Shown: positions 15,489-23,692 of the stretch, piece by piece
Numbering within the stretch: the stretch's first letter is position 1
Layout of the letters: the number at the start of each line of letters is the position of its first letter
Assembly (NCBI RefSeq): GCF_021026375.1
Contig: NZ_JAJNDB010000005.1
Span: 124,001-188,000, forward strand
Direction: 5' to 3'
DNA: 64,000 bases
Origin: Actinomycetospora endophytica
GTDB taxonomy: Bacteria; Actinomycetota; Actinomycetes; Mycobacteriales; Pseudonocardiaceae
The notes under the pieces: model-generated
The model's input: only the letters and a program-made list of their open reading frames with translations
The model's database searches: none
What the model was told of the DNA's origin: nothing
Translations under genes and position numbers: made by a program

Positions 15489-15579
15489 CGTCAACGAACC
15501 TGGCGGCGTTCTGGCGGTGGGCGCCCCGGCCCATCTATCCGACCGGAGGGGCCACTCGCTCAGAACGACGACGACCGGC

Positions 15580-16644
15580 CTACTTGTTCACCCCGTTCGC
15601 GTTGAGGAACTGGGCGGCCACGGCGGCCGGGTCGGCGCCGTTGCCCTGGACCTGCTGGTTCATGGCCTGGATGGCCTGCGTGGTCAGCAGCGAGCTGACC
15701 CAGTTGAGGGTCTGCTCGAACTCCGGGCCCTGGGCCTGCACGGTGGCCTGCTTGATCACCGGTGCGACGTACTGGTACCCGAACACGCCCTTCGGGTCGG
15801 TGAGCGGCGTGTACTTGTTGCTCAGCAACTGGTAGTCGGTGCTGAACGCGTCAGCCGCCTGCGCCGATCCCTGGTCCAGCGCCTGGTACTGCGAGCCGGC
15901 CTGCGCGGGCAGGAAGCCGAGGTTGGGCAGGTTGTAGACCTGCTTCATGCCGACCAGACCGGTCTGGCGGGTCTCGAACTCGACCGGACCGGCGACGGTG
16001 ACGCCCTGCCCGCCGGGACCGACCTTGCCGAGGTCGCCGACCGACTGGAGGCCGTGCTGCTGGGCGTACGCGCTGGGAGTGACGATGGTGTCGACGTCCT
16101 GGAACGGAGTCTGCAGGGCCAGCGTGCCCTGCTGGGTCTGGATGAACTGGTTGGCGGCGTTGTACGTCGCCGACGCCGAGGTCGGGGCGGGCTGCTTGGC
16201 GACGCTGGTGACGATCTCCCCGAGGTACTCGGGGTACATGTTGATCTGGTTGGAGGCGAACGAGGTGTTGATCAGCTCGGAGCCGCCGATGTTGGGCTTG
16301 AGCTGGACGTTGTAGCCCTTGGCCTGCAGCGCCTGGGTGTAGAGCTGGCCGAGCAGGAACTCCTCCGCGAAGTTCTTGTCGCCGACGATGACGACCGGCT
16401 TGCCCACCCCTGGCTTGCCGGCGGGCAGCGGGTGCTGCCCGGTCATCGCCGTGACCGACACCGCGTCGGGCGGGACGGCAGTCGCGCCGCCGGCCGGTGC
16501 GGCGGCGCTCGTGGTACTCGAGGAGCCCCCGCTGCCGCCTCCCCCGCAGGCGGCGAGCAGCAGGGCGGTAGCCGCGGCAAGACCGACACTGCCGACGAGC
16601 GACATTCGCCTGCGGCGGCGCGCGCCGCTGATCGTGGTGGACAT
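15580..16644 (-). CDS. Osmoprotectant-type ABC substrate-binding lipoprotein (OpuAC/OpuCC family)
   Basis: About 354 residues from the ATG at 16644, which has an AGGGGG ribosome site. It opens with an Arg-rich lipoprotein signal (ARRRRRMSL), a hydrophobic stretch, and LLLAAC with the lipidated Cys33 followed by a Gly/Ser linker. The mature domain reads KPVVIVGDKNFAEEFLLGQL, the beginning typical of the quaternary-amine binding-protein family (glycine betaine, choline, carnitine). Aromatic cage residues cannot be assigned without alignment. It is the last gene of an operon with two permeases and an ATPase, so it should deliver substrate outside the membrane. Confidence 0.88.
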   Translation of the reverse strand: MSTTISGARRRRRMSLVGSVGLAAATALLLAACGGGGSGGSSSTTSAAAPAGGATAVPPDAVSVTAMTGQHPLPAGKPGVGKPVVIVGDKNFAEEFLLGQLYTQALQAKGYNVQLKPNIGGSELINTSFASNQINMYPEYLGEIVTSVAKQPAPTSASATYNAANQFIQTQQGTLALQTPFQDVDTIVTPSAYAQQHGLQSVGDLGKVGPGGQGVTVAGPVEFETRQTGLVGMKQVYNLPNLGFLPAQAGSQYQALDQGSAQAADAFSTDYQLLSNKYTPLTDPKGVFGYQYVAPVIKQATVQAQGPEFEQTLNWVSSLLTTQAIQAMNQQVQGNGADPAAVAAQFLNANGVNK

Positions 16645-16732
16645 TCGTTCCCCCTTCATCTGTCGGTCCCGCCGCGGTCGGGCGGTGGCCGGTGGCCGCC
16701 CGGCGGGACTGCCGGAGCGGTGGCGGTTGGGC

Positions 16733-17395
16733 TCACGTGGTGGCCGGGGCCCGCTGGGCCAGAGCCAGCCCGGTCGGGGTGAGGCCGCGTTCGACGAGGC
16801 CGAGGAGGGCGTCGCCGAGGAAGGCCAGGACGATCGAGACGGTCGCCGCGGCGAGCACGCCGGTCAGGCCGTAGCCCGAGATGTTGGCGATGACGTCCCC
16901 GAGGGTTCCGGTCGCGCCGGCGAACGTCGCCAGATAGGCGGTCGCGACGACGTAGACCCACGAGGTGCGGATCCCGCTCATCATCAGCGGGATCGACGAC
17001 GGCAGCTCGACCCGCGTGAGGATCTGCCAGCCGGTCATGCCCATGCCCCGCGCGGCCTCGACGGTCCCCGGGTCCACGCCCTCGACGGCGGTGAACGTGT
17101 TCGTCAGGACCAGCGGGAACGCGAGGATGACCAGCGCGACGGTGATGTTCACGTAGCCGAATCCGAACAGCGCGATGACGATCGCGACGATCGCCAGGGT
17201 CGGCAGCGACCGCAGCACGTTGCCGGCGTTCACCACCAGGAACGACCCCCGGTGCAGGTGGCCGATCCAGGCCCCGAGGGGGACGGCGATGACGATCGAG
17301 ATCACCACGGCCACGACCGAGAGCAGGATGTGCCCGACGGTGAGCCGGACCAGCAGCGCGGCCTGGTCGGAGAAGAAGGACAGATAACCGGTCAT
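16733..17395 (-). CDS. Osmoprotectant-type ABC permease (second)
   Basis: A 220-residue permease of the OpuCB/ProW type with about five membrane helices. The EAA loop that docks the ATPase reads EAARGMGMTGWQILTRVELP. Sequence between the helices contains LRSLPTLAIVAIV and NTFTAVEGVDPGTVEAARG, both conserved in the family. It follows the first permease by 10 bp and precedes the binding protein by about 90 bp. Two permeases of similar length imply a heterodimeric channel. Confidence 0.9.
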   Translation of the reverse strand: MTGYLSFFSDQAALLVRLTVGHILLSVVAVVISIVIAVPLGAWIGHLHRGSFLVVNAGNVLRSLPTLAIVAIVIALFGFGYVNITVALVILAFPLVLTNTFTAVEGVDPGTVEAARGMGMTGWQILTRVELPSSIPLMMSGIRTSWVYVVATAYLATFAGATGTLGDVIANISGYGLTGVLAAATVSIVLAFLGDALLGLVERGLTPTGLALAQRAPATT

Positions 17396-17405
17396 CGGGG
17401 CCTCC

Positions 17406-18107
17406 TCAGCGCCGGACCCGGGTCCACGGCGTGACCAGGTATTGGAGCCCGACCACGATCACGTCCGTGACGAGCGCGAGCGCGATCGTGAGCAGGGCGG
17501 CGGCGACGAGCTCGGTGTCGAAGAGCGTGTGGATGGCGTCGAAGATCGGCTTGCCGAGCCCCAGCGGAGCGACCGACGCCGCGATCGTCGCCAGCGAGAT
17601 CACGGTGACCGCCGCGATCCGGACCCCGGCCATGATCGACGGCAGCGCGAGCGGGAGCCGGATTCGGAAGAGGATCTGTTGCGGGGTGAGGCCCATTCCC
17701 TCGGCCGCCTCGACCGCGCTGCGTGGCACCGTGCGCAACCCGGTGAGCGTGTTGCGGAAGAGCAGCAGCAACGTGTAGCTCGTCAGCCCGATCTCGATCG
17801 TGGTGAGCGAGAGCCCGGTGATCGGCACGAACATCAGGAAGAACGCGAGCGACGGGATCGTGTAGAGAAACGTGGAGAACGCGAGGAAACCCCCCGCGAA
17901 CCAGTTGCGGGAGAACGCGAACAGCGCCGCCGCCACCGAGATCACCAGACCGACCACGACCGCGATCAACGTGATGTAGATGTGCTGGACGAGGCTCGGC
18001 CCGAGGATCGAGCTCCAGTTCGCGGTGATCCAGTCCCAGCAGAACGGGTTGGACGGCGCGCACTGCGGCCCGCTGAAGACCGGGATGACCTGGGTGGGCT
18101 CGCCCAT
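17406..18107 (-). CDS. Osmoprotectant-type ABC permease (first)
   Basis: About 233 residues, the ATG overlapping the ATPase stop codon (TGATG). Five to six membrane helices follow an N-terminal exported segment that contains two cysteines (CAPSNPFC). The EAA loop is EAAEGMGLTPQQILFRIRLP. Features match OpuCD/OpuCB permeases; the other permease of the operon is clearly related. Translational coupling to the ATPase suggests fixed stoichiometry. Confidence 0.9.
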   Translation of the reverse strand: MGEPTQVIPVFSGPQCAPSNPFCWDWITANWSSILGPSLVQHIYITLIAVVVGLVISVAAALFAFSRNWFAGGFLAFSTFLYTIPSLAFFLMFVPITGLSLTTIEIGLTSYTLLLLFRNTLTGLRTVPRSAVEAAEGMGLTPQQILFRIRLPLALPSIMAGVRIAAVTVISLATIAASVAPLGLGKPIFDAIHTLFDTELVAAALLTIALALVTDVIVVGLQYLVTPWTRVRR

Positions 18108-19090
18108 CACGACGTGCTCCGGGTGACCGCGCTCTGGAGCTGGTCGAGCGTGACCGCGCCGAGCACCCGGCCGCCGTCGGTGACCCGGACCGCGGAGGCC
18201 CCGGAGGCGAACAGCGTCGAGAGGCCGATCCGCAGGCTGGCGTCGGCGTCGACGGCGGGTGCGTCGTCGGGCGCGGCGGCGGACCCGTTGACCACTTCCC
18301 GCATCCGGCGCAGCGAGAGCCGCTTGAGGCCGCGGTCGGCGCCCACGAAGTCGGCGACGTAGTCGTCCGCCGGGTGGGCGAGCAGCTCGTCGGCGGTGCC
18401 GTACTGGGCGAGGACGCCGCCCTGACGCAGCACGGCGATCTTGTCCCCCATCTTGATCGCCTCGTCGATGTCGTGGGTGACGAAGATGACCGTCTTGGAG
18501 ATCTCGCTCTCGAGGTTCAGGAACTCGTCCTGGATCTCTGTGCGGGTGATCGGGTCCAGCGCCCCGAACGGCTCGTCCATGAGCATCACCGGCGGGTCGA
18601 CGGCCAGCGCCCGGGCCAGCCCGACGCGCTGCTGCTGGCCGCCGGAGAGCTGCGCCGGATAGCGGGTACCGAAGCTCCGGTCCAGGCGCACGAGGTCGAG
18701 CAGCTCGTCGGTGCGCTTCCGGATACGGTCCTTCGACCAGCCGAGCAGGCCCGGGATCACCGCGATGTTCCCCGCGATGGTCATGTGCGGGAACAGGCCC
18801 ACCTGCTGGATGACGTAGCCGATGTCGCGGCGCAGCGTGGTCACGTCGACCGCGCGGATGCTGTTCCCGCCGATCGTGATGTCGCCGGACTCGAAGTCGA
18901 TCAGGCGGTTGACCAGCTTCATCGCGGTCGTCTTGCCACCACCGGAGGGGCCGACCAGACAGCAGGTCTCGCCCGCGGGCACGGTCATCGACAGGTCGTC
19001 GAGCGCCGGCGTCTCCTGGCCCGGATACCGCTTGGTCACGTGGTCGAACACGATGTCGGCCGCGGGGCGCTCGGTCGTCGTCTCACTCAT
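18107..19090 (-). CDS. Osmoprotectant-type ABC transporter ATPase with CBS-like tail
   Basis: About 327 residues. Walker A is GPSGGGKTT, the signature LSGGQQQRVG, Walker B VMLMDEPFGALD, and the switch His is in VTHDIDEA. Residues from about 255 on form one or two CBS-type segments (DASLRIGLSTLFASGASAVR), which in OpuA sense ionic strength. This supports an osmoregulated compatible-solute importer. An ATG at 19090 is used; a GTG at 19099 is in frame. The sequence CCATGAGTGAG occurs twice at the junction with the IclR gene, so the two genes overlap by a few codons. Confidence 0.9.
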   Translation of the reverse strand: MSETTTERPAADIVFDHVTKRYPGQETPALDDLSMTVPAGETCCLVGPSGGGKTTAMKLVNRLIDFESGDITIGGNSIRAVDVTTLRRDIGYVIQQVGLFPHMTIAGNIAVIPGLLGWSKDRIRKRTDELLDLVRLDRSFGTRYPAQLSGGQQQRVGLARALAVDPPVMLMDEPFGALDPITRTEIQDEFLNLESEISKTVIFVTHDIDEAIKMGDKIAVLRQGGVLAQYGTADELLAHPADDYVADFVGADRGLKRLSLRRMREVVNGSAAAPDDAPAVDADASLRIGLSTLFASGASAVRVTDGGRVLGAVTLDQLQSAVTRSTS

Positions 19091-20081
19091 GGGACTCACT
19101 CATGGGCTCCGCCTCCCGGGAGGGACTGCTCGGGCTGGTGTCGTCGGACTGGGGATCGACGGGACGGTGGGGATCGACGGGATGTCGGGTCTCGACGGGA
19201 CGGGCCCCGCGGGGCTCGGGGAGCTCCGTCCGGCCCGCGCCCACGAGAGGTCGCCCGCCGGGACGCCGGCCGGACGGCACGGCACCGAGGGCGGCGGACA
19301 GGTCGCCCGTGGCGCGCAGGACCGCCGAGGAGACCGTCGCCAGGGCGGGCTGCAGCCGGGTGCCGGGACCGCTCACCGCGACGGCGGCGACGATCCGTCG
19401 CGACGCGTCCCGGACCGGCCCGCCGAGCGAGAGCAGGTCGGTGCCCGCCTCCTCGCTCGCGAGCACCCAGCCGCGCCTGCGGTCCTCCCGGAGGCGGACC
19501 AGCAGGTCGTCGAGCGAGCGCGGCGCGGCGGGCCCGGCCCCCTCCAGCCCGCCGAGGACGAGCAGGCGGGCCACCGCCTCGTCGCTGTGGTCGAACAGGA
19601 GGGCCCGGCCCGCCGCCGCCGACGCGAGCGGCACCGTGCGGCCGACCCAGCCCTGGGCCCGGAGCTCGACGTCGGGGGCCGCGCTGGCGAGGGTGACGAC
19701 GAACCCGCCGCTGCGGACGCCGACGTCGACGCGCTCACCCAGCTGCACCGACTCGCGCTCCACCAGCGCGTCCGCCTCGCCGCGCAGACGCTCGTCGACC
19801 GCGTGGGCGGCCAGCGCGAACAGCCGGGCCCCGAGCCGGTAGCGCGCCGAGCGCGGCTCCCGCTCGACGTAGCCCGCCGTCGCCAGCGCCCGCAGCATGC
19901 GCGAGACCTGCGACTTGTCCCTCCCGAGCCGGCGGGCGAGCTCCACGACGCCCATGCCGCCGGCGCCCGCGGGGTCCCCCAGGACCTCGAGCAGGGTGAG
20001 GGCGCGCAGCGACGACGCCGAACGCTCGTCTCCCGCCGCAGCACCGGTCACGGCCGCCCTCCGCTCGTGGTCGACCGTCAT
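19083..20081 (-). CDS. IclR family transcriptional regulator
   Basis: About 332 residues from the ATG at 20081. The N-terminal winged helix reads SLRALTLLEVLGDP, then GVVELARRLGRDKSQVSRML, and the C-terminal effector domain has the GRALL and VAAVAVSGP segments of IclR proteins. A disordered Pro/Arg-rich tail of about 60 residues follows the effector domain, which is unusual. It is the first gene of the ABC importer operon and its 3' end overlaps the ATPase start, so it probably responds to the imported substrate. A perfect inverted repeat at 20125-20141 upstream is a good binding site. Longer upstream starts have poor coding character. Confidence 0.88.
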   Translation of the reverse strand: MTVDHERRAAVTGAAAGDERSASSLRALTLLEVLGDPAGAGGMGVVELARRLGRDKSQVSRMLRALATAGYVEREPRSARYRLGARLFALAAHAVDERLRGEADALVERESVQLGERVDVGVRSGGFVVTLASAAPDVELRAQGWVGRTVPLASAAAGRALLFDHSDEAVARLLVLGGLEGAGPAAPRSLDDLLVRLREDRRRGWVLASEEAGTDLLSLGGPVRDASRRIVAAVAVSGPGTRLQPALATVSSAVLRATGDLSAALGAVPSGRRPGGRPLVGAGRTELPEPRGARPVETRHPVDPHRPVDPQSDDTSPSSPSREAEPMSESHE

Positions 20082-20449
20082 GCTCCGACGGTTCCGGCGA
20101 ATACTGATCCGCCTCCGTGAAATCGTTGTCAAGATGACAACCCGGGATGACTCCACGGCGAATCTCGTCATCAATTCGTGACCCGGGGCGCAGCGTTTAG
20201 CACGGTGATCGACACGAGAGTCACCGATGGTGCGAGACGCGCGATTCTGCCCGCGCGGCGCGGAAACGGACGGTATGGGGGAGAAATACGCTCCGGAGCC
20301 CGGATTCCCACTTTTCGTGCCGCGTCGGAACGAATCGGGCGCCCACGCGGGGACCGCTCGACGGGCGCGAACGGCCGCCCGTCCCGTTTCAGCACCTCGC
20401 CAGCTCGCGCACAGCCGACACACAGCGGGCGGGATCAGCGTCGGGCCCC
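20082..20449. other. Divergent promoter region between IclR and acyl-CoA ligase
   Basis: 368 bases without a convincing gene, AT-richer near 20100-20180. It should carry both the leftward ABC operon promoter and the rightward ligase promoter. The only clear motif is the perfect palindrome at 20125-20141. Confidence 0.55.
20125..20141. promoter_or_regulatory. IclR-type operator
   Basis: GTTGTCA-AGA-TGACAAC is a perfect 7-bp inverted repeat with a 3-bp spacer, 44 bp upstream of the IclR start. Position and symmetry fit autoregulation by the IclR protein. Confidence 0.65.
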
Positions 20450-21958
20450 ATGAACGCGAACGTGGAACGCGCCCCCGGGCTCGTCGCGGACCTGCTGGCC
20501 CGGGGCGCCCCGACGACCACGGTGTTCCTGGCGGCCCGCGGGATCGGCTCGCTGACGCGTGCCGACCTGCGCGACGCCCTCGACGCCTGGCGGGCCGCCC
20601 TCGACCGCGCGGGCGTCCCGGCCGGCGGCCGGGTGGCGATCGTCGTCGACGACCCGCTCGTGCTCGCCGCCGTGCACCTGGCCGTGATGGGCGCCGGACG
20701 ATGCAGCGTCCCGCTCGACCCGGGCGCACCGGGCCCGGAGCTGCGCCGCGCCCTGCGTCGCTGCGGGGCGGGCGTGCTCGTCGCCGACGACGACGCGGCC
20801 GCCCGGGTGCCCGAGCTGCCCCGGGCCCGGCCGGACCGGCGCGGACTCCCCGGCGCGGTCCCCGCCTCCTGCGGGACCCTCGTGCCCGGCGGCCCGGTCA
20901 CGCCCCTCGGCGACGGGGCGGCGACCCTGCTCTCGACGTCGGGATCCACCGGCGAACCGAAGGGGGTGCTGCTCGACGAGGAGCGCCTGGTCCACGTGGC
21001 CCGGGCCGTCGCCGAGCACCTCGAGCTGACCCCGGACGACCGCGGCCTCACCCCGCTACCGCTCTTCCACGTCAACGCCCAGGTCATCGGGCTGCTCGCG
21101 ACCCTCGTCGCGGGCTCCTCGCTCGTGCTCGACCGCCGGTTCCGCCGCAGCGACTTCTGGGCCTGCGCCCGCGCGCACGACGTGACCTGGATCAACGTCG
21201 TCCCCGCCATCCTCACCGTGCTCGCCCGCGAGGAGGACCCGCCGCTGGTGCCGCCGCGGCTGCGGCTCGTCCGGTCGGCCTCGGCGCCGCTGCCGGTCGC
21301 CGTGCGCGACGCGGTCCAGGCCCTCACCGGCGTCCCGGTGCTGGAGAGCTACGGGATGACCGAGGCCGCCAGCCAGATCACCGCGGTCCCGCTGCACGAG
21401 GTCTGCCCGGACGGGTCGGTGGGCCGTCCCGCCGGCGCCGACGTCGCCGTCCGCCGTCCCAACGGCGCCGCGGCGGCGGCCGGGGAACGGGGACGCGTCT
21501 GGATCCGCGGGGCCGGGGTGGTCACCGGCTACGAGGGCGGCCGGTCCGCGGAACGGTTCGACGACGACGGGTGGCTCGACTCCGGCGACGTCGGCCACCT
21601 CGACGACGCCGGGTTCCTTCACCTCGCCGGCCGCGACGACGACGTCATCAACCGGGGTGGCGAGCTGCTGCACCCGCGCGAGGTCGAGGAAGTGCTCCTC
21701 TCGGACCCGCGCGTGGCCGAGGCGGTCGTCGTCGGGCTCCCGCACGAGGTGCTCGGCGCGGTGCCGGTGGCCTGCGTCCGGACCATCGGCGGGCCGTCCG
21801 AGGAGGACATGGCCGCCGACCTCGACGCGCGGTGCCGCAGCCAGCTCGCGCGCTGGAAGTGCCCGGTGCAGGTGGTGGTGCTCGACGACCTGCCGCGCGG
21901 GTCCACCGGCAAGGTCCGCCGGGCGGACGTGCGGGAGCTGGTGTCCCCCGCTTCGTGA
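20450..21958 (+). CDS. AMP-binding acyl-CoA ligase
   Basis: A 502-residue ANL-superfamily ligase that adenylates a carboxylate and passes it to CoA. The phosphate loop is STSGSTGEPKGV, the A5 motif ESYGMTEAA, A7 is DSGDVGHLD and A8 has GRDDDVINRGGE. The catalytic C-terminal Lys is in STGKVRR. It begins a four-gene same-strand run with the ComA-like synthase, VOC protein and phosphatase. It could activate the acid they produce, but the substrate is not deducible. It is divergent from the IclR operon. Confidence 0.9.
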   Translation: MNANVERAPGLVADLLARGAPTTTVFLAARGIGSLTRADLRDALDAWRAALDRAGVPAGGRVAIVVDDPLVLAAVHLAVMGAGRCSVPLDPGAPGPELRRALRRCGAGVLVADDDAAARVPELPRARPDRRGLPGAVPASCGTLVPGGPVTPLGDGAATLLSTSGSTGEPKGVLLDEERLVHVARAVAEHLELTPDDRGLTPLPLFHVNAQVIGLLATLVAGSSLVLDRRFRRSDFWACARAHDVTWINVVPAILTVLAREEDPPLVPPRLRLVRSASAPLPVAVRDAVQALTGVPVLESYGMTEAASQITAVPLHEVCPDGSVGRPAGADVAVRRPNGAAAAAGERGRVWIRGAGVVTGYEGGRSAERFDDDGWLDSGDVGHLDDAGFLHLAGRDDDVINRGGELLHPREVEEVLLSDPRVAEAVVVGLPHEVLGAVPVACVRTIGGPSEEDMAADLDARCRSQLARWKCPVQVVVLDDLPRGSTGKVRRADVRELVSPAS

Positions 21959-22020
21959 CCCTCGCCGGGCGCCCTGCCCGGCGGTTCGATCAGCCCCGTG
22001 ATCTCTCCTCTGGAGGACCT

Positions 22021-22797
22021 ATGCTCACCGACTCGTCCCTCTGCGCCCCGCTCGACCTGCCGGTCCGCGGCGCGAAGCCCCGCACCCGCGGGCGGACCAT
22101 GATGATCGACACCGGCACGCCGACCCGCTGGTTCGAGGACGTCGTCGAGAGCCACGCCGACCTGATCGACGCGGTGAAGTTCGGGTGGGGCACGTGCCTC
22201 GTCACCCGGGACATCAAGACGAAGATCGACGTCTGCCACGCGGCCGGGATCGAGGCCTACTTCGGCGGGACGCTCTTCGAGCGCTACGCGGCGGCCGGCG
22301 CCGTCGACACCTGGCGGGAGCTCTGTCGCGCCACCGGCTGTACCACCGTGGAGATCTCGCACGGCACCGTCGTGATGTCGAACGTCGAGAAGGCCGGCTG
22401 GGTCGCCGAGATGGCGCGCGAGTTCGCCGTCATCAGCGAGGTCGGGTTCAAGGACGGCGGGCGGTCGATGGCGCTCACGGCCGACGAGTGGGTCGACGCC
22501 GTCCGCCTCGACCTCGAGGCCGGCGCGGGGACGGTCACCCTCGAGGCGCGCGAGAGCGGGCGCAGCGGGTTCTGCACGCCGGGCGGCGAGGCCCGCGAGG
22601 ACGTCCTCGGGGCGCTGGACGCGTCCGGGATCGACCGTGACCGGCTGCTGTTCGAGGCGCCCACCCGGGATCTCCAGGTCACCCTGCTGCGCCGTTACGG
22701 TGCGGGCGTGAACCTCGGCAACGTCGCCCTCACCGACGTCGTCGGCCTCGAGACCCTGCGGCTCGGGCTGCGCGCGGACACCTTCGGCGGGGTGTGA
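22021..22797 (+). CDS. Phosphosulfolactate synthase-like protein (ComA family)
   Basis: 258 residues from an ATG with GGAGGA 4 bp upstream. ComA adds sulfite to phosphoenolpyruvate to give (R)-phosphosulfolactate, first step of coenzyme M synthesis in methanogens. Family features seen: KPRTRGRTMMIDTG near residue 20, DAVKFGWGT, DVCHAAGIEAYFGGTLFE, TVEISHGT and VISEVGFKDG. The length is as expected. Homologues occur in bacteria lacking coenzyme M, where their product is usually not established. The neighbour at 23207 is a phosphatase that could replace the ComB step. The reaction in this organism is inferred. Confidence 0.85.
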   Translation: MLTDSSLCAPLDLPVRGAKPRTRGRTMMIDTGTPTRWFEDVVESHADLIDAVKFGWGTCLVTRDIKTKIDVCHAAGIEAYFGGTLFERYAAAGAVDTWRELCRATGCTTVEISHGTVVMSNVEKAGWVAEMAREFAVISEVGFKDGGRSMALTADEWVDAVRLDLEAGAGTVTLEARESGRSGFCTPGGEAREDVLGALDASGIDRDRLLFEAPTRDLQVTLLRRYGAGVNLGNVALTDVVGLETLRLGLRADTFGGV

Positions 22798-22801
22798 GCA
22801 G

Positions 22802-23200
22802 GTGCGGACCACCACGGACGCGTTCCACCTCGCGATCCCGGCGCGCGACCTCGACGAGGCGTACGAGTTCTACGTCGAGGGCCTCGGGTGCAAGCTCGCC
22901 CGCCGCTACGACGACCGGATCACCCTGGACTTCTTCGGCGACCAGGTCGTCTGCCACCTCTCCGACGCCTGGGAGCGCGAGCCGGAGCTCTACCCGCGCC
23001 ACTTCGGGGTGACGTTCCGCGAGCGCGACGACTGGGACCGGCTGCTGGCGCTCGTGCACCAGCGGAAGCTGTGCGTGTTCGCCGAGCCGTCCGAGCGGTT
23101 CGCCGACAAGGTCGAGAAGCACAGCACCTTCGTGCTGCGCGACCCGTCGAACAACCTGCTCGAGTTCAAGCACTACGACGACCCGCGGATGATGTACTGA
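22802..23200 (+). CDS. VOC family (glyoxalase-fold) protein
   Basis: A 132-residue single VOC domain from a GTG 5 bp after the ComA-like stop. The first module begins FHLAIPARDLDEAYEFYVEG with a metal-ligand His, the middle carries FGDQVVCHL, and the end has DPSNNLLEFKHY, the usual Glu ligand region. VOC proteins bind a divalent metal and act as isomerases, lyases or dioxygenases. Tight spacing suggests it acts on the product of the synthase or its precursor. The exact reaction is unknown. Confidence 0.85.
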   Translation: MRTTTDAFHLAIPARDLDEAYEFYVEGLGCKLARRYDDRITLDFFGDQVVCHLSDAWEREPELYPRHFGVTFRERDDWDRLLALVHQRKLCVFAEPSERFADKVEKHSTFVLRDPSNNLLEFKHYDDPRMMY

Positions 23201-23206
23201 CGAGCC

Positions 23207-23653
23207 GTGAGCCCCGACGGGTACATCCCCGCCCACCTGCGCGACGACCTGTTCGACGAACCGCCACCCTGGCCGGCCGACGAGATCGTGCCCGGCCTGT
23301 GGCAGTCCGGGCACCCGGAGCCCGGTGAGCACTGGGACGCGGTGTTCGACCTCAGCGGGTCCGAGCCCCCGCTGGACGACGTCGAGTTCTACGTGCACTG
23401 GCTGATCGAGGACGGGCCGGCGCCGGATCACTCGACGTTGGTCGCGCTGGCCGACCTGGTGCGCTCGATGCGCGCGGCCGGGAAACGGGTGCTGGTGCAC
23501 TGCGCGGCCGGGATCAACCGGTCCGGGCTGCTGGCGGCGGCGTCGCTGATCCGTGAGGGGTACGAGCCGGACGACGCGATCGAGACGGTGCGCGAGGCCC
23601 GCGCCGGGGCGCTGAACAACCCGGAGTTCATTCAGGCACTACGTGCCATGTGA
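23207..23653 (+). CDS. Dual-specificity phosphatase family protein
   Basis: A 148-residue protein with the Cys-based phosphatase loop HCAAGINRSG (CX5R). The preceding GLWQSGHPEPG and VFDLSG match DSP/atypical phosphatases. The general acid is probably one of the Asp residues in IEDGPAPD. It ends the ligase-ComA-VOC run with a 6-bp gap. It could dephosphorylate phosphosulfolactate in place of a ComB enzyme; a protein-phosphatase role is the alternative. Its ATGTGA stop lies inside the adjacent hairpin. Confidence 0.85.
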   Translation: MSPDGYIPAHLRDDLFDEPPPWPADEIVPGLWQSGHPEPGEHWDAVFDLSGSEPPLDDVEFYVHWLIEDGPAPDHSTLVALADLVRSMRAAGKRVLVHCAAGINRSGLLAAASLIREGYEPDDAIETVREARAGALNNPEFIQALRAM

Positions 23654-23692
23654 ACGAATTTGGTCGTCATAGCGACCAACAGCGTTCACATG
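23647..23692. repeat. Beta-family hairpin, copy 1
   Basis: Outer arms CATGTGAAC (23647-23655) and GTTCACATG (23684-23692) enclose TTGGTCG paired with CGACCAA. A small GCGC hairpin follows. It contains the stop codons of both the phosphatase (plus strand) and the AbiEi/DUF559-like gene (minus strand). An inverted copy is at 24691-24736. Confidence 0.8.
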
